This document shows, piece after piece, positions 37,556 to 47,106 of a stretch of 64,000 nt of DNA. Position 1 is the first letter of the stretch; each line of letters starts with the position of its first letter. Made by a program: the position numbers and the translations under genes. The stretch is from Streptomyces altiplanensis (lineage in GTDB: Bacteria; Actinomycetota; Actinomycetes; Streptomycetales; Streptomycetaceae): assembly GCA_003719395.1 (NCBI GenBank), contig RHMC01000008.1, forward strand, positions 1 through 64,000. The letters run 5' to 3'. The notes under the pieces were generated by a model. The model searched no databases. It had not been told where the DNA came from and saw only the letters and a list, made by a program, of their open reading frames with translations.

Positions 37556-38215
37556 GTGATTTCTGTACGGCGCTCCGCGGACCGCTTCCGCGGGGGCGAC
37601 GCCCCCGTCGGCATCGAGTCCCTCCACGCCTTCTCCTTCGGGCACTTCTACGACCCCGACCACCTCCGCTTCGGAGCGGTTCTCGCCTGCAACGAGGAGC
37701 GCCTCGCGCCCGGCGCCGGCTTCGACGAGCACCCGCACAGCCACACCGAGATCGTGACGTGGGTGGTGGAGGGCGAGCTGACCCACCGCGACTCGGCCGG
37801 GCACTCCACCGTTGTACGCCCCGGTGACGTGCAGCGGCTCAGCTCGGGTGCCGGGGTCCGGCACGTGGAGCGCAACGACGGCGAGGGACCGCTGGTCTTC
37901 GTGCAGATGTGGCTGGCGCCGCAGGGCCCCGGCGGCGAACCCTCGTACGAGGTCGTGCGCGGTATCGCCGACGCCACGCCGTACGCCCTCCCCGCGGCCG
38001 GCGCGCTGCTGCACGAGCGGCGCCCCGGGGCCGGCGGGCGGACGGCGGTCCCGGACGCGCCGCTGGTGTACGTCCATGTCGTACGGGGCCGCTTCGGCCT
38101 CGGGGAGCACGAGCTGGGGCCCGGCGACGCGGCCCGGATCACCGGGGCGGACGGCCTGGAGCTGGTGGCGGCCGCCGCCCCCGCCGAGGCGCTGCTGTGG
38201 GAGATGAGCGGCTGA
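37556..38215 (+). CDS. Pirin-family bicupin protein
   Basis: Intact 219-residue cupin protein. The metal-binding histidines are in FDEHPHSHTEIVTWV and VRHVERND, with the usual Gly/Pro spacers (VRPGDVQRLSSGAGVRH). The second cupin (LVYVHVVRGRFGLGEHELGP) lacks metal ligands, as is common. Some pirins act as quercetinases, others as regulators; the function here is unknown. GTG 37556 is divergent from fasR with 58 bp between. Confidence 0.9.
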   Translation: MISVRRSADRFRGGDAPVGIESLHAFSFGHFYDPDHLRFGAVLACNEERLAPGAGFDEHPHSHTEIVTWVVEGELTHRDSAGHSTVVRPGDVQRLSSGAGVRHVERNDGEGPLVFVQMWLAPQGPGGEPSYEVVRGIADATPYALPAAGALLHERRPGAGGRTAVPDAPLVYVHVVRGRFGLGEHELGPGDAARITGADGLELVAAAAPAEALLWEMSG

Positions 38216-38222
38216 CGGCGCG

Positions 38223-39416
38223 TCAGCCGCGCAGTGCGCTCTTGGCCTTCCACTGCTCCCAGGACACGTTCCACGCGCCGTAGCCGTTGCCCTCGGCGAC
38301 CGTTCCCTTGGTGTCCGCGCCCTTGATCTCGAACGGGTCGCCCACCCGGACCCGGCCGTAGAAGTACGCCGCGTCGGAATCGCTCATGCCGATGCAGCCC
38401 GAGCTCATGTTGGCGTTGCCGAAGTGGGCGGCGTTCCAGGGCGCGGCGTGCACGTACATCCCCGACCAGGTCAGCCGCATCGAGTGGTCGACCATCTTGT
38501 CGTAGGCGTCGCCCAGGCCCACCGTCTCCGAGTTCATGTTGATGGTGCCCTCCTTCGCCATGAGTACGGCGGTGCCCTTCCAGGACCGCTTGTCGCCGCC
38601 GGGGGTGCCGCCGGAGACGGGGATCTCCCGCAGTTTCTTCCCGTCCCGTTCCAGGGTGAGCCGCTTGCGGTCGAGGTCGACCCGTACGACCTGGCGGGCG
38701 CCGACGGTGAAGCCGGTCCGGTAGTCGCGGACGAACCAGCCGCCGGCCCGTCCCGAGTCGGTGCCGTTGAGCTGCGCGTCGAGGGTGACCTCCGTACCCG
38801 CCTTCCAGTACTCCCTGGGGCGCCAGTCGGCGCGGTCCTTGCCGGAGTAGTCGCGGATCCAGCCCCAGGAGCCCTCGGTGCCGTTCGAGGTGGTGACCTT
38901 GAGCTGCTTCTCGACGTCGGCCTTGTTGGCGACCGGGTGGTCGAAGACGACCGACAGCGGCTGGCCGACGCCGACCGTGGTGTTCTTGCCCGGCGCCAGC
39001 GAGAGCTTGTTGACCCGGTCCGCGGCGGCGGTGGTGAACGACCTTCTGGCCGTGGCCTTGCGGCCGCTCCCGGAGCGGGTCTTCGCCTCCACCGTGTACG
39101 TCGTACCGGGCGCCGCCTTGCGGTCCGACGTCCAGGACGCCTCCCCGGCCGCCTTCCGGCCGGTGAGCCGCTTGCCCGCGGCGTCGGTGACCGTCACGGA
39201 GGACAGCGTGCCGCCCTCCGCCCCGACCACGACCGGCTTCCCGGCGGCCGCGCCCTTGCCGTCCGGCGTCACGGTGACGACGACCGGGCGGTCCTGGCCG
39301 CCGCCGGGCTTCGCGTCGGCCGGCGGCGAGACGCTTTCGGCGCCGGCCGAGCAGGCGCAGAGTGCGGCGCTCAGTACGACGGCCACGGCAGCCGAACGCG
39401 CACGTATATGACTCAA
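38223..39416 (-). CDS. L,D-transpeptidase lipoprotein with Ig-like domains
   Basis: Peptidoglycan 3-3 cross-linking enzyme outside the cell, about 397 residues and intact. It has a signal peptide with lipobox LCAC (C22). Two Ig-like domains follow (VVVTVTPDGKGAAAGKPVVV; SLAPGKNTTVGVGQPLSVVF), then a YkuD domain with the active site HAAPWN...ANMSSGCIGMSDSDA, where the second Cys is catalytic. A TTG start at 39416 is chosen because GGAGG lies 7 bp upstream; an ATG start would add about 25 residues before the signal. Convergent with pirin, 7 bp apart. Confidence 0.93.
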   Translation of the reverse strand: MSHIRARSAAVAVVLSAALCACSAGAESVSPPADAKPGGGQDRPVVVTVTPDGKGAAAGKPVVVGAEGGTLSSVTVTDAAGKRLTGRKAAGEASWTSDRKAAPGTTYTVEAKTRSGSGRKATARRSFTTAAADRVNKLSLAPGKNTTVGVGQPLSVVFDHPVANKADVEKQLKVTTSNGTEGSWGWIRDYSGKDRADWRPREYWKAGTEVTLDAQLNGTDSGRAGGWFVRDYRTGFTVGARQVVRVDLDRKRLTLERDGKKLREIPVSGGTPGGDKRSWKGTAVLMAKEGTINMNSETVGLGDAYDKMVDHSMRLTWSGMYVHAAPWNAAHFGNANMSSGCIGMSDSDAAYFYGRVRVGDPFEIKGADTKGTVAEGNGYGAWNVSWEQWKAKSALRG

Positions 39417-39614
39417 GGGAAGCCTCCGGAGAAAGGTGGGATGCCCGGACTCTAGGCCGCGGAAAGCGCCGGGAACCGTCTCGGCGGCCATGTGACGGCG
39501 GTTGCAGGGAAACGGTCGTCGTCCGGTCACATTCGCCGTGCGGCACGGTCACGGACGGCTGCGAATCTCCTGCCCGTCCCACCCACCAGGGGGCGGAAAA
39601 CGGAGGCTTACGTT

Positions 39615-40819
39615 GTGTCAGCGCTGCTTGTGACGGCGGCCGGTCGAGGCCAGGGAACGCGACTGGGGCCCGTCACCGCCGATACCTACCGCGCGTTCCT
39701 CGCGTCCCGCGCGGCGGAGCCCTCGGGCCCCAGCTTCCTGCAGTGCCCGTCCTGGGCCGACGTCAAGGAAGGGTGGCAGTCCCGGCTGATCGGCTGGGGG
39801 CCCGGGGAGGAGCCCGGCGCTCCCGGCGCACAGGGGCTGACCGGGGTCGCGCTGGTCCTGCTCCGCCCCTTCCCCGGCACCCGCAAGTACTTCGCCTACC
39901 TGCCCGAGGGGCCGTACGCGAACTGGGACGATCCGGACCTGGACGGCTGGCTCACCCCGCTGCTGCACCATCTGCGGGCGGCCGGAGTCTTCGCCGTACG
40001 CATCGGTCCCTCGCCCGCCTTCCGCCGCTGGAACGCCGCCCGGCTCAAGTCGCTCACCGGCCCCGGCCGGCGCCTCCCGGACGTCCTCGCCTGCGAGGTC
40101 GACCCCCTCGGCACCGCCGTGTCCGAGCGGCTGCGGGCGCGCGGCTGGCGCCGCTGCGGCGGGAACGGCCCCGGCAGCGAGGGCGACGGGGACGCCCAGC
40201 CGCGCCTCGTCTTCCAGGTCCCGCTCGCCGGGCGCACCACCGACGACCTCTGGAGAGGGCTCAACCAGGAGTGGCGGCGCACGTCGGCCGCGCGCAGAAG
40301 TCCGGCGTCGAGGTGGCCGTGGGAGGCGCCGCCGACCTCCCCGAGTTCTACCGGCTGCTGCGGATCACCGAAGAGCGCGACGGATTCCGGCTCGGCCGCT
40401 CGCTCGCGTACTACCAGCAGCAGTACGCGGCCCTCAACGCCGAGGAGCCGGGCCGGATGAAGCTCTACCTCGCCCGCCACCAGGGCGAGATCCTCGCCGC
40501 CCACACGATGATCACGGTGGGCCGCCGGGTCTGGTACCAGACCGGGGCCTCCGCCGATCACCGGCGCGAGGTGCGCCCCTCCAACGCCCTGCAGTGGCGC
40601 ATGATCCAGGACGCCCACGCACGCGGCGCCGATGTCTACGACATGCGCGGGGTACCCTCCACCCTCGATCCCGACGACCGCGGCCACGGGCTGCTGCGCT
40701 GGAAGCTCGGCACCGGCGGGCAGGTCGTCGAAACACTGGGGGAGTGGGAAACGCCGATGACGGGCACGACCAACCACACGCTGTACCGCGCCTTCCAGGC
40801 GTATCTGGCCCGCCGATGA
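39615..40819 (+). CDS. FemX-like peptidoglycan bridge aminoacyltransferase
   Basis: FemABX-family enzyme of about 400 residues that adds the first bridge amino acid (glycine in Streptomyces) to lipid II stem peptides using aminoacyl-tRNA. Two GNAT-like lobes are seen: FLQCPSWADVKEGWQSRLIG, PGTRKYFAYLPEGPYANW, LARHQGEILAAHTMITVGRR, DVYDMRGVPSTLD, and FKRGFG-equivalent LLRWKLGTGG. GTG 39615 is preceded by ACGGAGG (39600-39606). One slip near 40300. The stop overlaps murJ (ATGA), joining bridge synthesis to lipid II flipping. Confidence 0.88.
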
Positions 40820-42446
40820 GCACCACGTCGCTCGCCGAGCGAGCGCCTTCGTCCGTGCTGCGCAGCGGCGCCCTCATGGCCGCGGGCTCGGTGGTCTCGC
40901 GCGCCACCGGGTTCGTACGGTCCGCCGTCGTCGCGGCGGCCCTCGGCATCGGCCTGACCGCCGACGGCTACGCGGTCGGCAACTCGGTCCCGACCATCGT
41001 CTACATGCTGCTGCTCGGCGCGACCCTCAACGCCGTCTTCGTGCCGGAGCTGGTCAAGGCCGCCAAGGAGCACGAGGACGGCGGCGCCGCCTACACCGAC
41101 CGGCTGCTCACCGTCTGCGTCGCGGCGCTGCTGGTGATCACGGCCGGCGCGGTGTTCGCGGCGCCCGCCATCGTCGGCGCGTACACCGACTACACGGACG
41201 CGCAGGCCGCCATGACGGTCGCCTTCGCCCGCTACTGCCTGCCGCAGATCTTCTTCCTCGGCCTGTTCACGCTGCTCGGCCAGATCCTCAACGCGCGCGG
41301 CCGGTTCGGCGCGATGATGTGGACGCCGGTCCTCAACAACGCCGTGGTCATAGCGGTCTTCGCGCTCTACCTCGCGACGGGTTCCCGGGGCGCCCTCACC
41401 CCGGCCGAGACCGCCCTGCTCGGCTGGGGCACCACGGCCGGCATCGCCGTCCAGGCCGTCGCGCTCCTCCCCGCCCTGCGCGCCGCCCGCTTCCGCTGGC
41501 GGCCCCGGTTCGACTGGCGGGGCAGCGGGCTGACGAGGCCGATGCGCGCGGCCCGGGCTGCTGGTGCTGCTGGTCCTCACCAACCAGGCCGCGTACTGGG
41601 TCGTGACCCGGCTGGCCACGGCGGCGGGGCAGCGGGCGGTGGACCTCGGCATCGACGGCGCGGGCTTCAGCGCGTACAACAACGCCTACCTCCTGTGGGC
41701 CGTGCCGCACGGGATCGTGACGGTCTCGCTGGTCACCGCGCTGATACCCCGGATGAGCGGGTCGGCGGCCGAAGGGGACGGGGCCGCCGTACGCCGCGAC
41801 GTCTCGTACGCGCTGCGCACCAGCGCGCGCCGCGTCGTCCCGGCGGCCTGCGCGCTCCTCGCCCTGGCGCAGCCGATGACGGCGGCCGTCTTCCAGTACG
41901 GCAGGACCGGCGCCGACGACATCGTGGTGATGGCGGGCATCCTGACGGCCTTCGCACCGGGCCTGGTCGCCTTCTCCGGCCAGTACGTCCTCTCCCGCGC
42001 CTTCTACGCGCTGCGCGACACCCGCACCCCCTTCCTCCTCAACCTCCTGATCGCCGGACTCAACGCGGGCCTGTCCACGGCCGCGTACCTGCTGCTGCCG
42101 GCGCGCTGGGCGGTGACCGGCATGGCGGGGGCGTACTCGCTGGCGCTCTTCGCGGGCTGGGCGCTCACCGCGTACACCCTGCACCGGCGCCTGCCCGCCG
42201 CCCGGACGACGGGACGCTCACCGCTCTCACCGCCCACGCCCGGCTGCTGGCGGCCGCCCTGCCCGCCGCGACGCTCGGCCACCTCGCGGCCGGCTGGGCC
42301 GCCGGGCCGGGAGCCGTGGCGGCGACGGCGGCGAGCGCGGCGCGATCGTCGCGGTGTTCGCCGTGCTGGCAAGGCCCCTGCGTCTGACGGAAGTCGACGC
42401 CCTGCTCTCGGGCGCGGCCCGGCGGCTGCGCCCGGCGAAGCGGTGA
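40816..42446 (+). CDS. murJ: MurJ/MviN-type lipid II flippase
   Basis: About 543 residues with a predicted 12-14 membrane segments. Family signatures: SGALMAAGSVVSRATGFVRS near the N-terminus, ALGIGLTADGYAVGNSVPTI, LNAVFVPELVKAAKE, and the SRAFYALRDTRTPFLLNLLI stretch, which is highly conserved in MurJ. Moves lipid II to the outer face for wall synthesis. ATG 40816 overlaps the FemX stop. Slips near 41558, 42205 and 42335 restore the terminal VAVFAVLARPLRLTEV and end at 42446. Confidence 0.9.
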
Positions 42447-42503
42447 GCGGCCGGCCGTGAGCGCCGCGACGATCATCCGACGATCACTTGGGATACTCCA
42501 CAG

Positions 42504-43190
42504 ATGCCACGCGTGCTCCTGATAGAAGACGATCCTTCCGTACGGGAAGGGGTCGAACTCGGGCTGCGGCGTCGCGGCCACGACGTACGGACCGCCGCCA
42601 CCGGCGAGGACGGACTCGCCGCCCTCGCCGAGTTCCGGCCCGACCTGCTGCTGCTCGACCTGATGCTGCCCGGCATGAACGGCGTCCAGGTCTGCCGGCG
42701 GGTACGCGAGAGCAGCCAGCTGCCGATCATCATGCTCACCGCCCGCGGCGACGACTTCGACGTCGTCATCGGTCTGGAGGCGGGCGCCGACGACTACATC
42801 GTCAAGCCGGCCCGCACCGAAGTGATCGAGGCCCGCATACGGGCGGTGCTGCGCCGCATCGAGGACCCGGGCGGCGCCCGGCCCGCCGTGGAGTTCCACG
42901 GCGAACTCGCCGTCGACCGGGCCGGGCTCACCGTCGCCAAGAACGGCGAACACCTCGCCCTGGCCCCCTCCGAACTGAAACTGCTGCTCCACCTCTGCGC
43001 CTCCCCGGAACAGGTCTTCAGCAGGCAGCAGTTGCTGGAACACGTCTGGGAGCACAGCTACCACGGCGACGCGCGGCTCGTCGACGCGTGCGTACGGCGC
43101 CTGCGCAACAAGATCGAGGACATCCCGGGCAGTCCCCGCTACATCCAGACCCTGCGCGGCTTCGGCTACCGCTTCGGACCGCTGTGCTGA
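42504..43190 (+). CDS. OmpR-family response regulator
   Basis: Intact 228-residue regulator. Receiver residues D9, D10, phospho-acceptor D52 (LLLLDLMLPG), T79 (IIMLTARGDD) and K101 (DDYIVKPART) are all present. The C-terminal winged helix ends LVDACVRRLRNKIEDIPGSP and LRGFGYRFG. ATG 42504 is 57 bp after murJ. Stop overlaps the kinase start, and the trio continues into a lipoprotein. Position after FemX/MurJ suggests a cell-envelope signal, but this is inference. Confidence 0.92.
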   Translation: MPRVLLIEDDPSVREGVELGLRRRGHDVRTAATGEDGLAALAEFRPDLLLLDLMLPGMNGVQVCRRVRESSQLPIIMLTARGDDFDVVIGLEAGADDYIVKPARTEVIEARIRAVLRRIEDPGGARPAVEFHGELAVDRAGLTVAKNGEHLALAPSELKLLLHLCASPEQVFSRQQLLEHVWEHSYHGDARLVDACVRRLRNKIEDIPGSPRYIQTLRGFGYRFGPLC

Positions 43191-44671
43191 TCTCAGGGCT
43201 GCGGACGCGGCTCGTCCTCGCCTTCCTGCTCGTCGCCGCGGTCGGCTGCGGCACCACCGCCGCCCTCACCTACCGCGAGGCACGCAACGCCATCCTGGAA
43301 CAGGCGCAGGACACGGCCGTCTCGTCCTTCCGCGACCAGATCCAGGAACTCCACCTCAACCTGCCGCCCAACAACGAGCAGATGCAGGGAATGGTCCGCG
43401 GGCTCGCCCGGCAGGGCAAGCCCCGCAACTGGTGGGTGTACGTCGAGTACGGGTCGGTCCGGATCTCCTCCGGCACGAATCCCACCTCCACCGTCATCAC
43501 GCCCGAGCTGCGCCGACAGGCCCGGGGCACCCCGCACGGCAGCTTCCAGCGGGTCGTCAAGAACGGCGAGCCCTACCTGACCGTCGTCGTGCCGGTCGTC
43601 TTCAAGACCGCCCAGACCGGCACGGGGGGCCAGACGGTACGGCCCACCGGGCTCACCTTCTACGCCGTCATGCAGCTGACCGACGAGCAGGCCAACATCG
43701 ACGCCATGGTCGTCGCCGCACGGGACGGCGCGCTGCCGGCGCTCGCGATCGCCCTGGTGCCCGCCCTCCTCGCCGCACGCAGTGTGCTGCGCCCGGTCCG
43801 CGACCTGCGGCAGGCGGCCCGCAGTCTCGGCCGGGGCCGGCTCGACACCCGCATCCCGGTCAAGGGCGGCGGAGAACTGTCCGAACTCGCCCGTACGTTC
43901 AACGAGTCCACCGCCGCGCTCGAACGCTCCGTGGACGAACTCCAGCGCGCCGAGGCCCGCGCCCGCCGCTTCGCCTCCGACGTCTCCCACGAACTGCGCA
44001 CCCCGCTCGCCGGGATGCTCGCCGTCACCGAACTGCTCGACGAGGACGCGGCCGGCCTGGACCCGGACACGGCCGCGGCGGTGCGTCTGATCAGCAACGA
44101 GACGGGCAAACTCGCCGTACTGGTCGAGGACTTGATGGAGATCTCCCGCTTCGACGCCCGCGCGGCCGAGCTGAACACCGACGAGGTCGACGCCGCCGAG
44201 ACCATCCGCAGGACTCTGCAGAGCCGCCACTGGACGGACCCCGCCGAGATCGTCCTCGATCTGCCCGACGGCATCCGCGCCCGGCTCGATCCCCGGCGCT
44301 TCGACGTCGTGATCGCCAACCTGGTCGGCAACGCCCTGCGGCACGGCCGGCCGCCCGTCACCGTCGGGCTGCGCGCCGAGTCGCTCGCGCAGGATCCGGC
44401 GGACGGGGCGGGCGGCGTCGCCCTGTGGCTCGTCACCGAGGTGGCCGACCGCGGCCCCGGCATCCCCCCGGACGTACTGCCGCACGTCTTCGACCGCTTC
44501 TACAAGGCCGACCAGGCCCGTACCCGCTCGGCGGGCAGCGGCCTGGGACTCGCCATCACCCTGGAGAACGTACGGCTGCACGGCGGTACGGTCCGGGCCG
44601 CGAACGGCCCCGACGGCGGCGCCGTCTTCGCCGTCGAGATACCCCTCACCGCGAGCGAGGTGACCGCGTGA
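43184..44671 (+). CDS. Membrane sensor histidine kinase
   Basis: Intact, about 495 residues. First membrane helix LVLAFLLVAAVGCGTTAALT, an extracytoplasmic domain of about 155 residues, second helix LPALAIALVPALLAARSVLR, then HAMP (LRQAARSLGRGRLDTRIPVK). The HisKA histidine is near residue 269 in DVSHELRTPLAG, followed by N-box NLVGNALRHG, DRGPGIPP and GSGLGLAITLENVRLHGG. GTG 43184 overlaps the response regulator stop; CTG next to it is unlikely. The outside domain has no obvious match. Confidence 0.93.
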   Translation: MLISGLRTRLVLAFLLVAAVGCGTTAALTYREARNAILEQAQDTAVSSFRDQIQELHLNLPPNNEQMQGMVRGLARQGKPRNWWVYVEYGSVRISSGTNPTSTVITPELRRQARGTPHGSFQRVVKNGEPYLTVVVPVVFKTAQTGTGGQTVRPTGLTFYAVMQLTDEQANIDAMVVAARDGALPALAIALVPALLAARSVLRPVRDLRQAARSLGRGRLDTRIPVKGGGELSELARTFNESTAALERSVDELQRAEARARRFASDVSHELRTPLAGMLAVTELLDEDAAGLDPDTAAAVRLISNETGKLAVLVEDLMEISRFDARAAELNTDEVDAAETIRRTLQSRHWTDPAEIVLDLPDGIRARLDPRRFDVVIANLVGNALRHGRPPVTVGLRAESLAQDPADGAGGVALWLVTEVADRGPGIPPDVLPHVFDRFYKADQARTRSAGSGLGLAITLENVRLHGGTVRAANGPDGGAVFAVEIPLTASEVTA

Positions 44672-45207
44672 GGTCCGTGCGCTCCCTCGCTCTGGAGTCG
44701 GCGTCGCTGCTGCTCGCCGGGTGCGGAATCCAGGCCAGCGAAGTGGTCGAGGCGGGCGGCCCGGCCGTCGTCCCCGTCGCCCCCGACCAGCTGGAGAGGA
44801 TGCTGCTCTTCTTCGTCGGACCGGACGGCAGGCCGATCCCCGTGGCCAGGCCCCTCGACTGGGGGGACAGCCCCCCGCCGACCGCCAAGACGCTCGCCGC
44901 GCTGCTCGCCGACCCCACCGAGGAGGAGCGGGCTGCCGGGATCACCACCCGGCTGCCCGCCGGCCCGAAGCAGGTCGAGGTGGTGCCGGCGGCCCGGGAG
45001 GACTCCGTAGTGGGCCAGGAGGCGGGGAGACCGGCGGGCGCGCCCGAGGCGGTCCGGGTCACGACCACGTCGCGGTGCCGCTCGCTCGACGCCGCGCCGC
45101 TCCGGCAGCTGGTCTGCACGACGGCACACGCCGAGGACCCCGAGGGGCTGGTGAAAGTGGCTCTCACGGGCAGCGACGGCTCGCTGCTGGCCGCCGGCTG
45201 CGCCTAG
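44668..45207 (+). CDS. Lipoprotein coupled to the two-component system
   Basis: 179-residue predicted lipoprotein. A short signal (RSVRSLALESASLLLAGCG) ends in lipobox LLAGC near residue 19. The mature part (DQLERMLLFFVGPDGRPIPV, TAKTLAALLADPTEEERAAG, ITTRLPAGPK) resembles lipoproteins with GerMN-like folds seen beside kinases, but I am not certain. GTG 44668 overlaps the kinase stop. A lipoprotein that modulates the neighbouring sensor, as CseA does for the CseBC system, is a reasonable model. Its last 4 bp overlap the convergent hydrolase stop. Confidence 0.8.
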   Translation: MRSVRSLALESASLLLAGCGIQASEVVEAGGPAVVPVAPDQLERMLLFFVGPDGRPIPVARPLDWGDSPPPTAKTLAALLADPTEEERAAGITTRLPAGPKQVEVVPAAREDSVVGQEAGRPAGAPEAVRVTTTSRCRSLDAAPLRQLVCTTAHAEDPEGLVKVALTGSDGSLLAAGCA

Positions 45208-46028
45208 GCGGCGGCCGGGCCGAATTCGGCGAGCACGGCGTCCGTGAACTGCGGCCAGACCTCGACGGCCCACGGCCCGAACGCCCGGTCCGTCAGTGCC
45301 ACGCACGCGATCCCCGCGTCCGGGTCCACCCACAGGAACGTACCGGACTGGCCGAAGTGTCCGAAGGTGCGCGGCGAGGACGAACCGCCCGTCCAGTGCG
45401 GGGACTTGGAGTCGCGGATCTCGAAGCCGAGGCCCCAGTCGTTCGGGTTCTGGTGGCCGTACCCGGGCAGTACGCCCTTGAGCCCCGGGTGGACGACGGC
45501 GGTGGCCCCGGCGACCGTACGCGCGTCGAGCAGGCGCGGGGCCTGGAGTTCGGCGGCGAACCGCGCCAGGTCGTCGACGGTCGAGACGCCGTCCTTGGCG
45601 GGCGAGCCGTCCAGCGACGTGGCCGTCATGCCCAGCGGCTCCAGTACCGCCTGGCGCAGGTACTCGGCGAAGGGAATGTCCGTCGCCTTCGCGATGTGGT
45701 CGCCGAGGACCTCGAAACCCGCGTTGGAGTAGAGTCTGCGCTCGCCGGGGGGCGCCATCACGCGGTGCTCGTCGAAGGCGAGGCCGCTGGTGTGGGCGAG
45801 GAGATGGCGGACCGTGGACCCCTCGGGGCCGGCCGGCTCGTCGAGCTCGACGGCACCCTCCTCGTACGCGACGAGCGCGGCGTACGCGGCGAGCGGCTTG
45901 GTGACCGACGCCAGCGGGAAGCGGTGCGCGGTCGGGCCGTGCGCGGCGGCGACGGTGCCGTCCGCCCGTACGACGGCGGCCGCCGCGGTGGGTACCGGCC
46001 AGTTCTCGGTCATCGCCAGGCTCTGCAT
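45204..46028 (-). CDS. Serine hydrolase (beta-lactamase/class C penicillin-binding-like)
   Basis: Intact 274-residue enzyme, no signal peptide. SxxK is SVTK in FPLASVTKPLAAYAAL; the second motif YSN is in RRLYSNAGFEVLGDH; the third is HFG in FGHFGQSGTFLWVD in place of KTG. HLLAHTSGL follows the usual helix. Such proteins are mostly esterases or peptidases. Tail-to-tail with the lipoprotein gene (4-bp overlap of stops) and 19 bp from the acetyltransferase upstream of it. Confidence 0.9.
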   Translation of the reverse strand: MQSLAMTENWPVPTAAAAVVRADGTVAAAHGPTAHRFPLASVTKPLAAYAALVAYEEGAVELDEPAGPEGSTVRHLLAHTSGLAFDEHRVMAPPGERRLYSNAGFEVLGDHIAKATDIPFAEYLRQAVLEPLGMTATSLDGSPAKDGVSTVDDLARFAAELQAPRLLDARTVAGATAVVHPGLKGVLPGYGHQNPNDWGLGFEIRDSKSPHWTGGSSSPRTFGHFGQSGTFLWVDPDAGIACVALTDRAFGPWAVEVWPQFTDAVLAEFGPAAA

Positions 46029-46047
46029 GGGTACGAGCGTAAAGGCC

Positions 46048-46557
46048 CTAGAGGCTGAGCCGCATCGAGGGGTCGGGCTTGCGGACGAAGCCCAGCGAGG
46101 CGTAGAGGGGCTCGGCCTCCTCGGAGGCGTTGAGGTCGACGCTCACCACGCCGCGCTCACGGAACCAGTCCAGCAGCGCCTCCATGCACGCGCGGGCGTG
46201 GCCGCGGCGGCGCTGGTCCGGGTCGGTGGCGACGCTGAAGACGTGACCGACGGCGCCGTGCGGATTGCCGGAGCGTCCGATGCGGTACTCGACCGTACCG
46301 GCGGTGAGCGCGGCCAGGGCCCCCGGCCGGTCCGGGTGGTCCACGACGAAGGCGGCGAAGTTCCCGTCCGGGTCCGCCAGTTTTCCGCGCAGGGTGGGGA
46401 GGGAATCGGTGTGCCAGTCGGGTGGGGGTACCTCCCTGCTCGAGCGAAGTCGGGGGCTCGGGGGAGTGCCGGCGGAGAAGACCGAGTCGATCATCACTTG
46501 GCGCAGGCGGAGGACTTCCGCAGCGTCGGCGGCGTTGGCGCGGCGTACGGGGCTCAT
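46048..46557 (-). CDS. GNAT-family N-acetyltransferase
   Basis: Intact 169-residue protein. The acetyl-CoA loop motif is VATDPDQRRRGHARACMEAL, followed by the C-terminal NASEEAEPLYASLGFVRKPD typical of GNAT proteins. The N-terminal VRRANAADAAEVLRLRQVMI is the first strand and helix. ATG 46557 is divergent from the MerR gene. It probably shares a transcript with the serine hydrolase. Substrate unknown. Confidence 0.9.
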   Translation of the reverse strand: MSPVRRANAADAAEVLRLRQVMIDSVFSAGTPPSPRLRSSREVPPPDWHTDSLPTLRGKLADPDGNFAAFVVDHPDRPGALAALTAGTVEYRIGRSGNPHGAVGHVFSVATDPDQRRRGHARACMEALLDWFRERGVVSVDLNASEEAEPLYASLGFVRKPDPSMRLSL

Positions 46558-46605
46558 AGGGACGGAGGCTAATGTGCACGGCCGGAAACTTCTTCAGGTT
46601 TACGG

Positions 46606-46636
46606 TTGCTTGGAGTGCACTCCAAGGTCCTAGCGT
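46606..46636 (+). promoter_or_regulatory. MerR-type promoter with 18-bp palindromic operator
   Basis: TTGCTT (46606-46611) as -35 and TAGCGT (46631-46636) as -10 are 19 bp apart, the long spacing that MerR regulators correct. The perfect palindrome CTTGGAGTGCACTCCAAG (46609-46626) fills the spacer. The likely transcript start is at 46643-46644, at or one base before the ATG at 46644, so the mRNA would be leaderless. Confidence 0.85.
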
Positions 46637-46643
46637 GGAGGCC

Positions 46644-47099
46644 ATGACCGTGACGGAAACCGCACCCGCACGCACCGACATCTGCGTCGCGGCGCCCCGG
46701 GCGCACCCCCGCCCCGAAGGCCAGGACCACTACACGATCAGCGAGGTCGCGGCGCACACCGGGCTCACGGCGTACACCCTGCGCTGGTACGAGCGGATCG
46801 GCCTCATGCCGCACGTCGGCCGCTCGCACACCGGCCAGCGGCGGTTTCGCAACAGGGACCTGGACTGGCTCGCCTTCGTCGGCAAGCTGCGGCTGACCGG
46901 GATGCCGGTCGCGGACATGGTCAGGTACGCCGAGCTGGTACGGGAGGGCGAGCACACCCTGGAAGCGCGCCAGGAGCTGCTGGAGGCCACCCGCAGGGAC
47001 GTGCGCACGCGCATCGCCGAGCTCCACGGCACGCTCGCCGTACTGGACCACAAGATCGACTTTTACGCGGACGCCCGGCGGGCGTCGGAGAGGGCCTGA
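46644..47099 (+). CDS. MerR-family transcriptional regulator
   Basis: Intact, 151 residues from ATG 46644. The DNA-binding domain is YTISEVAAHTGLTAYTLRWY, then ERIGLMPHVGRSHTGQRRF with wing residues RNRDLDWLAF. A dimer helix follows (EARQELLEATRRDVRTRIAE). There is no metal-binding cysteine cluster; the one Cys is at DICVAA in the N-terminal extension. The first 30 residues before the HTH are unusual for the family. It is 7 bp from the aldo/keto reductase it most likely activates with itself from the promoter at 46606. Confidence 0.92.
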   Translation: MTVTETAPARTDICVAAPRAHPRPEGQDHYTISEVAAHTGLTAYTLRWYERIGLMPHVGRSHTGQRRFRNRDLDWLAFVGKLRLTGMPVADMVRYAELVREGEHTLEARQELLEATRRDVRTRIAELHGTLAVLDHKIDFYADARRASERA

Positions 47100-47106
47100 A
47101 ACCCAC

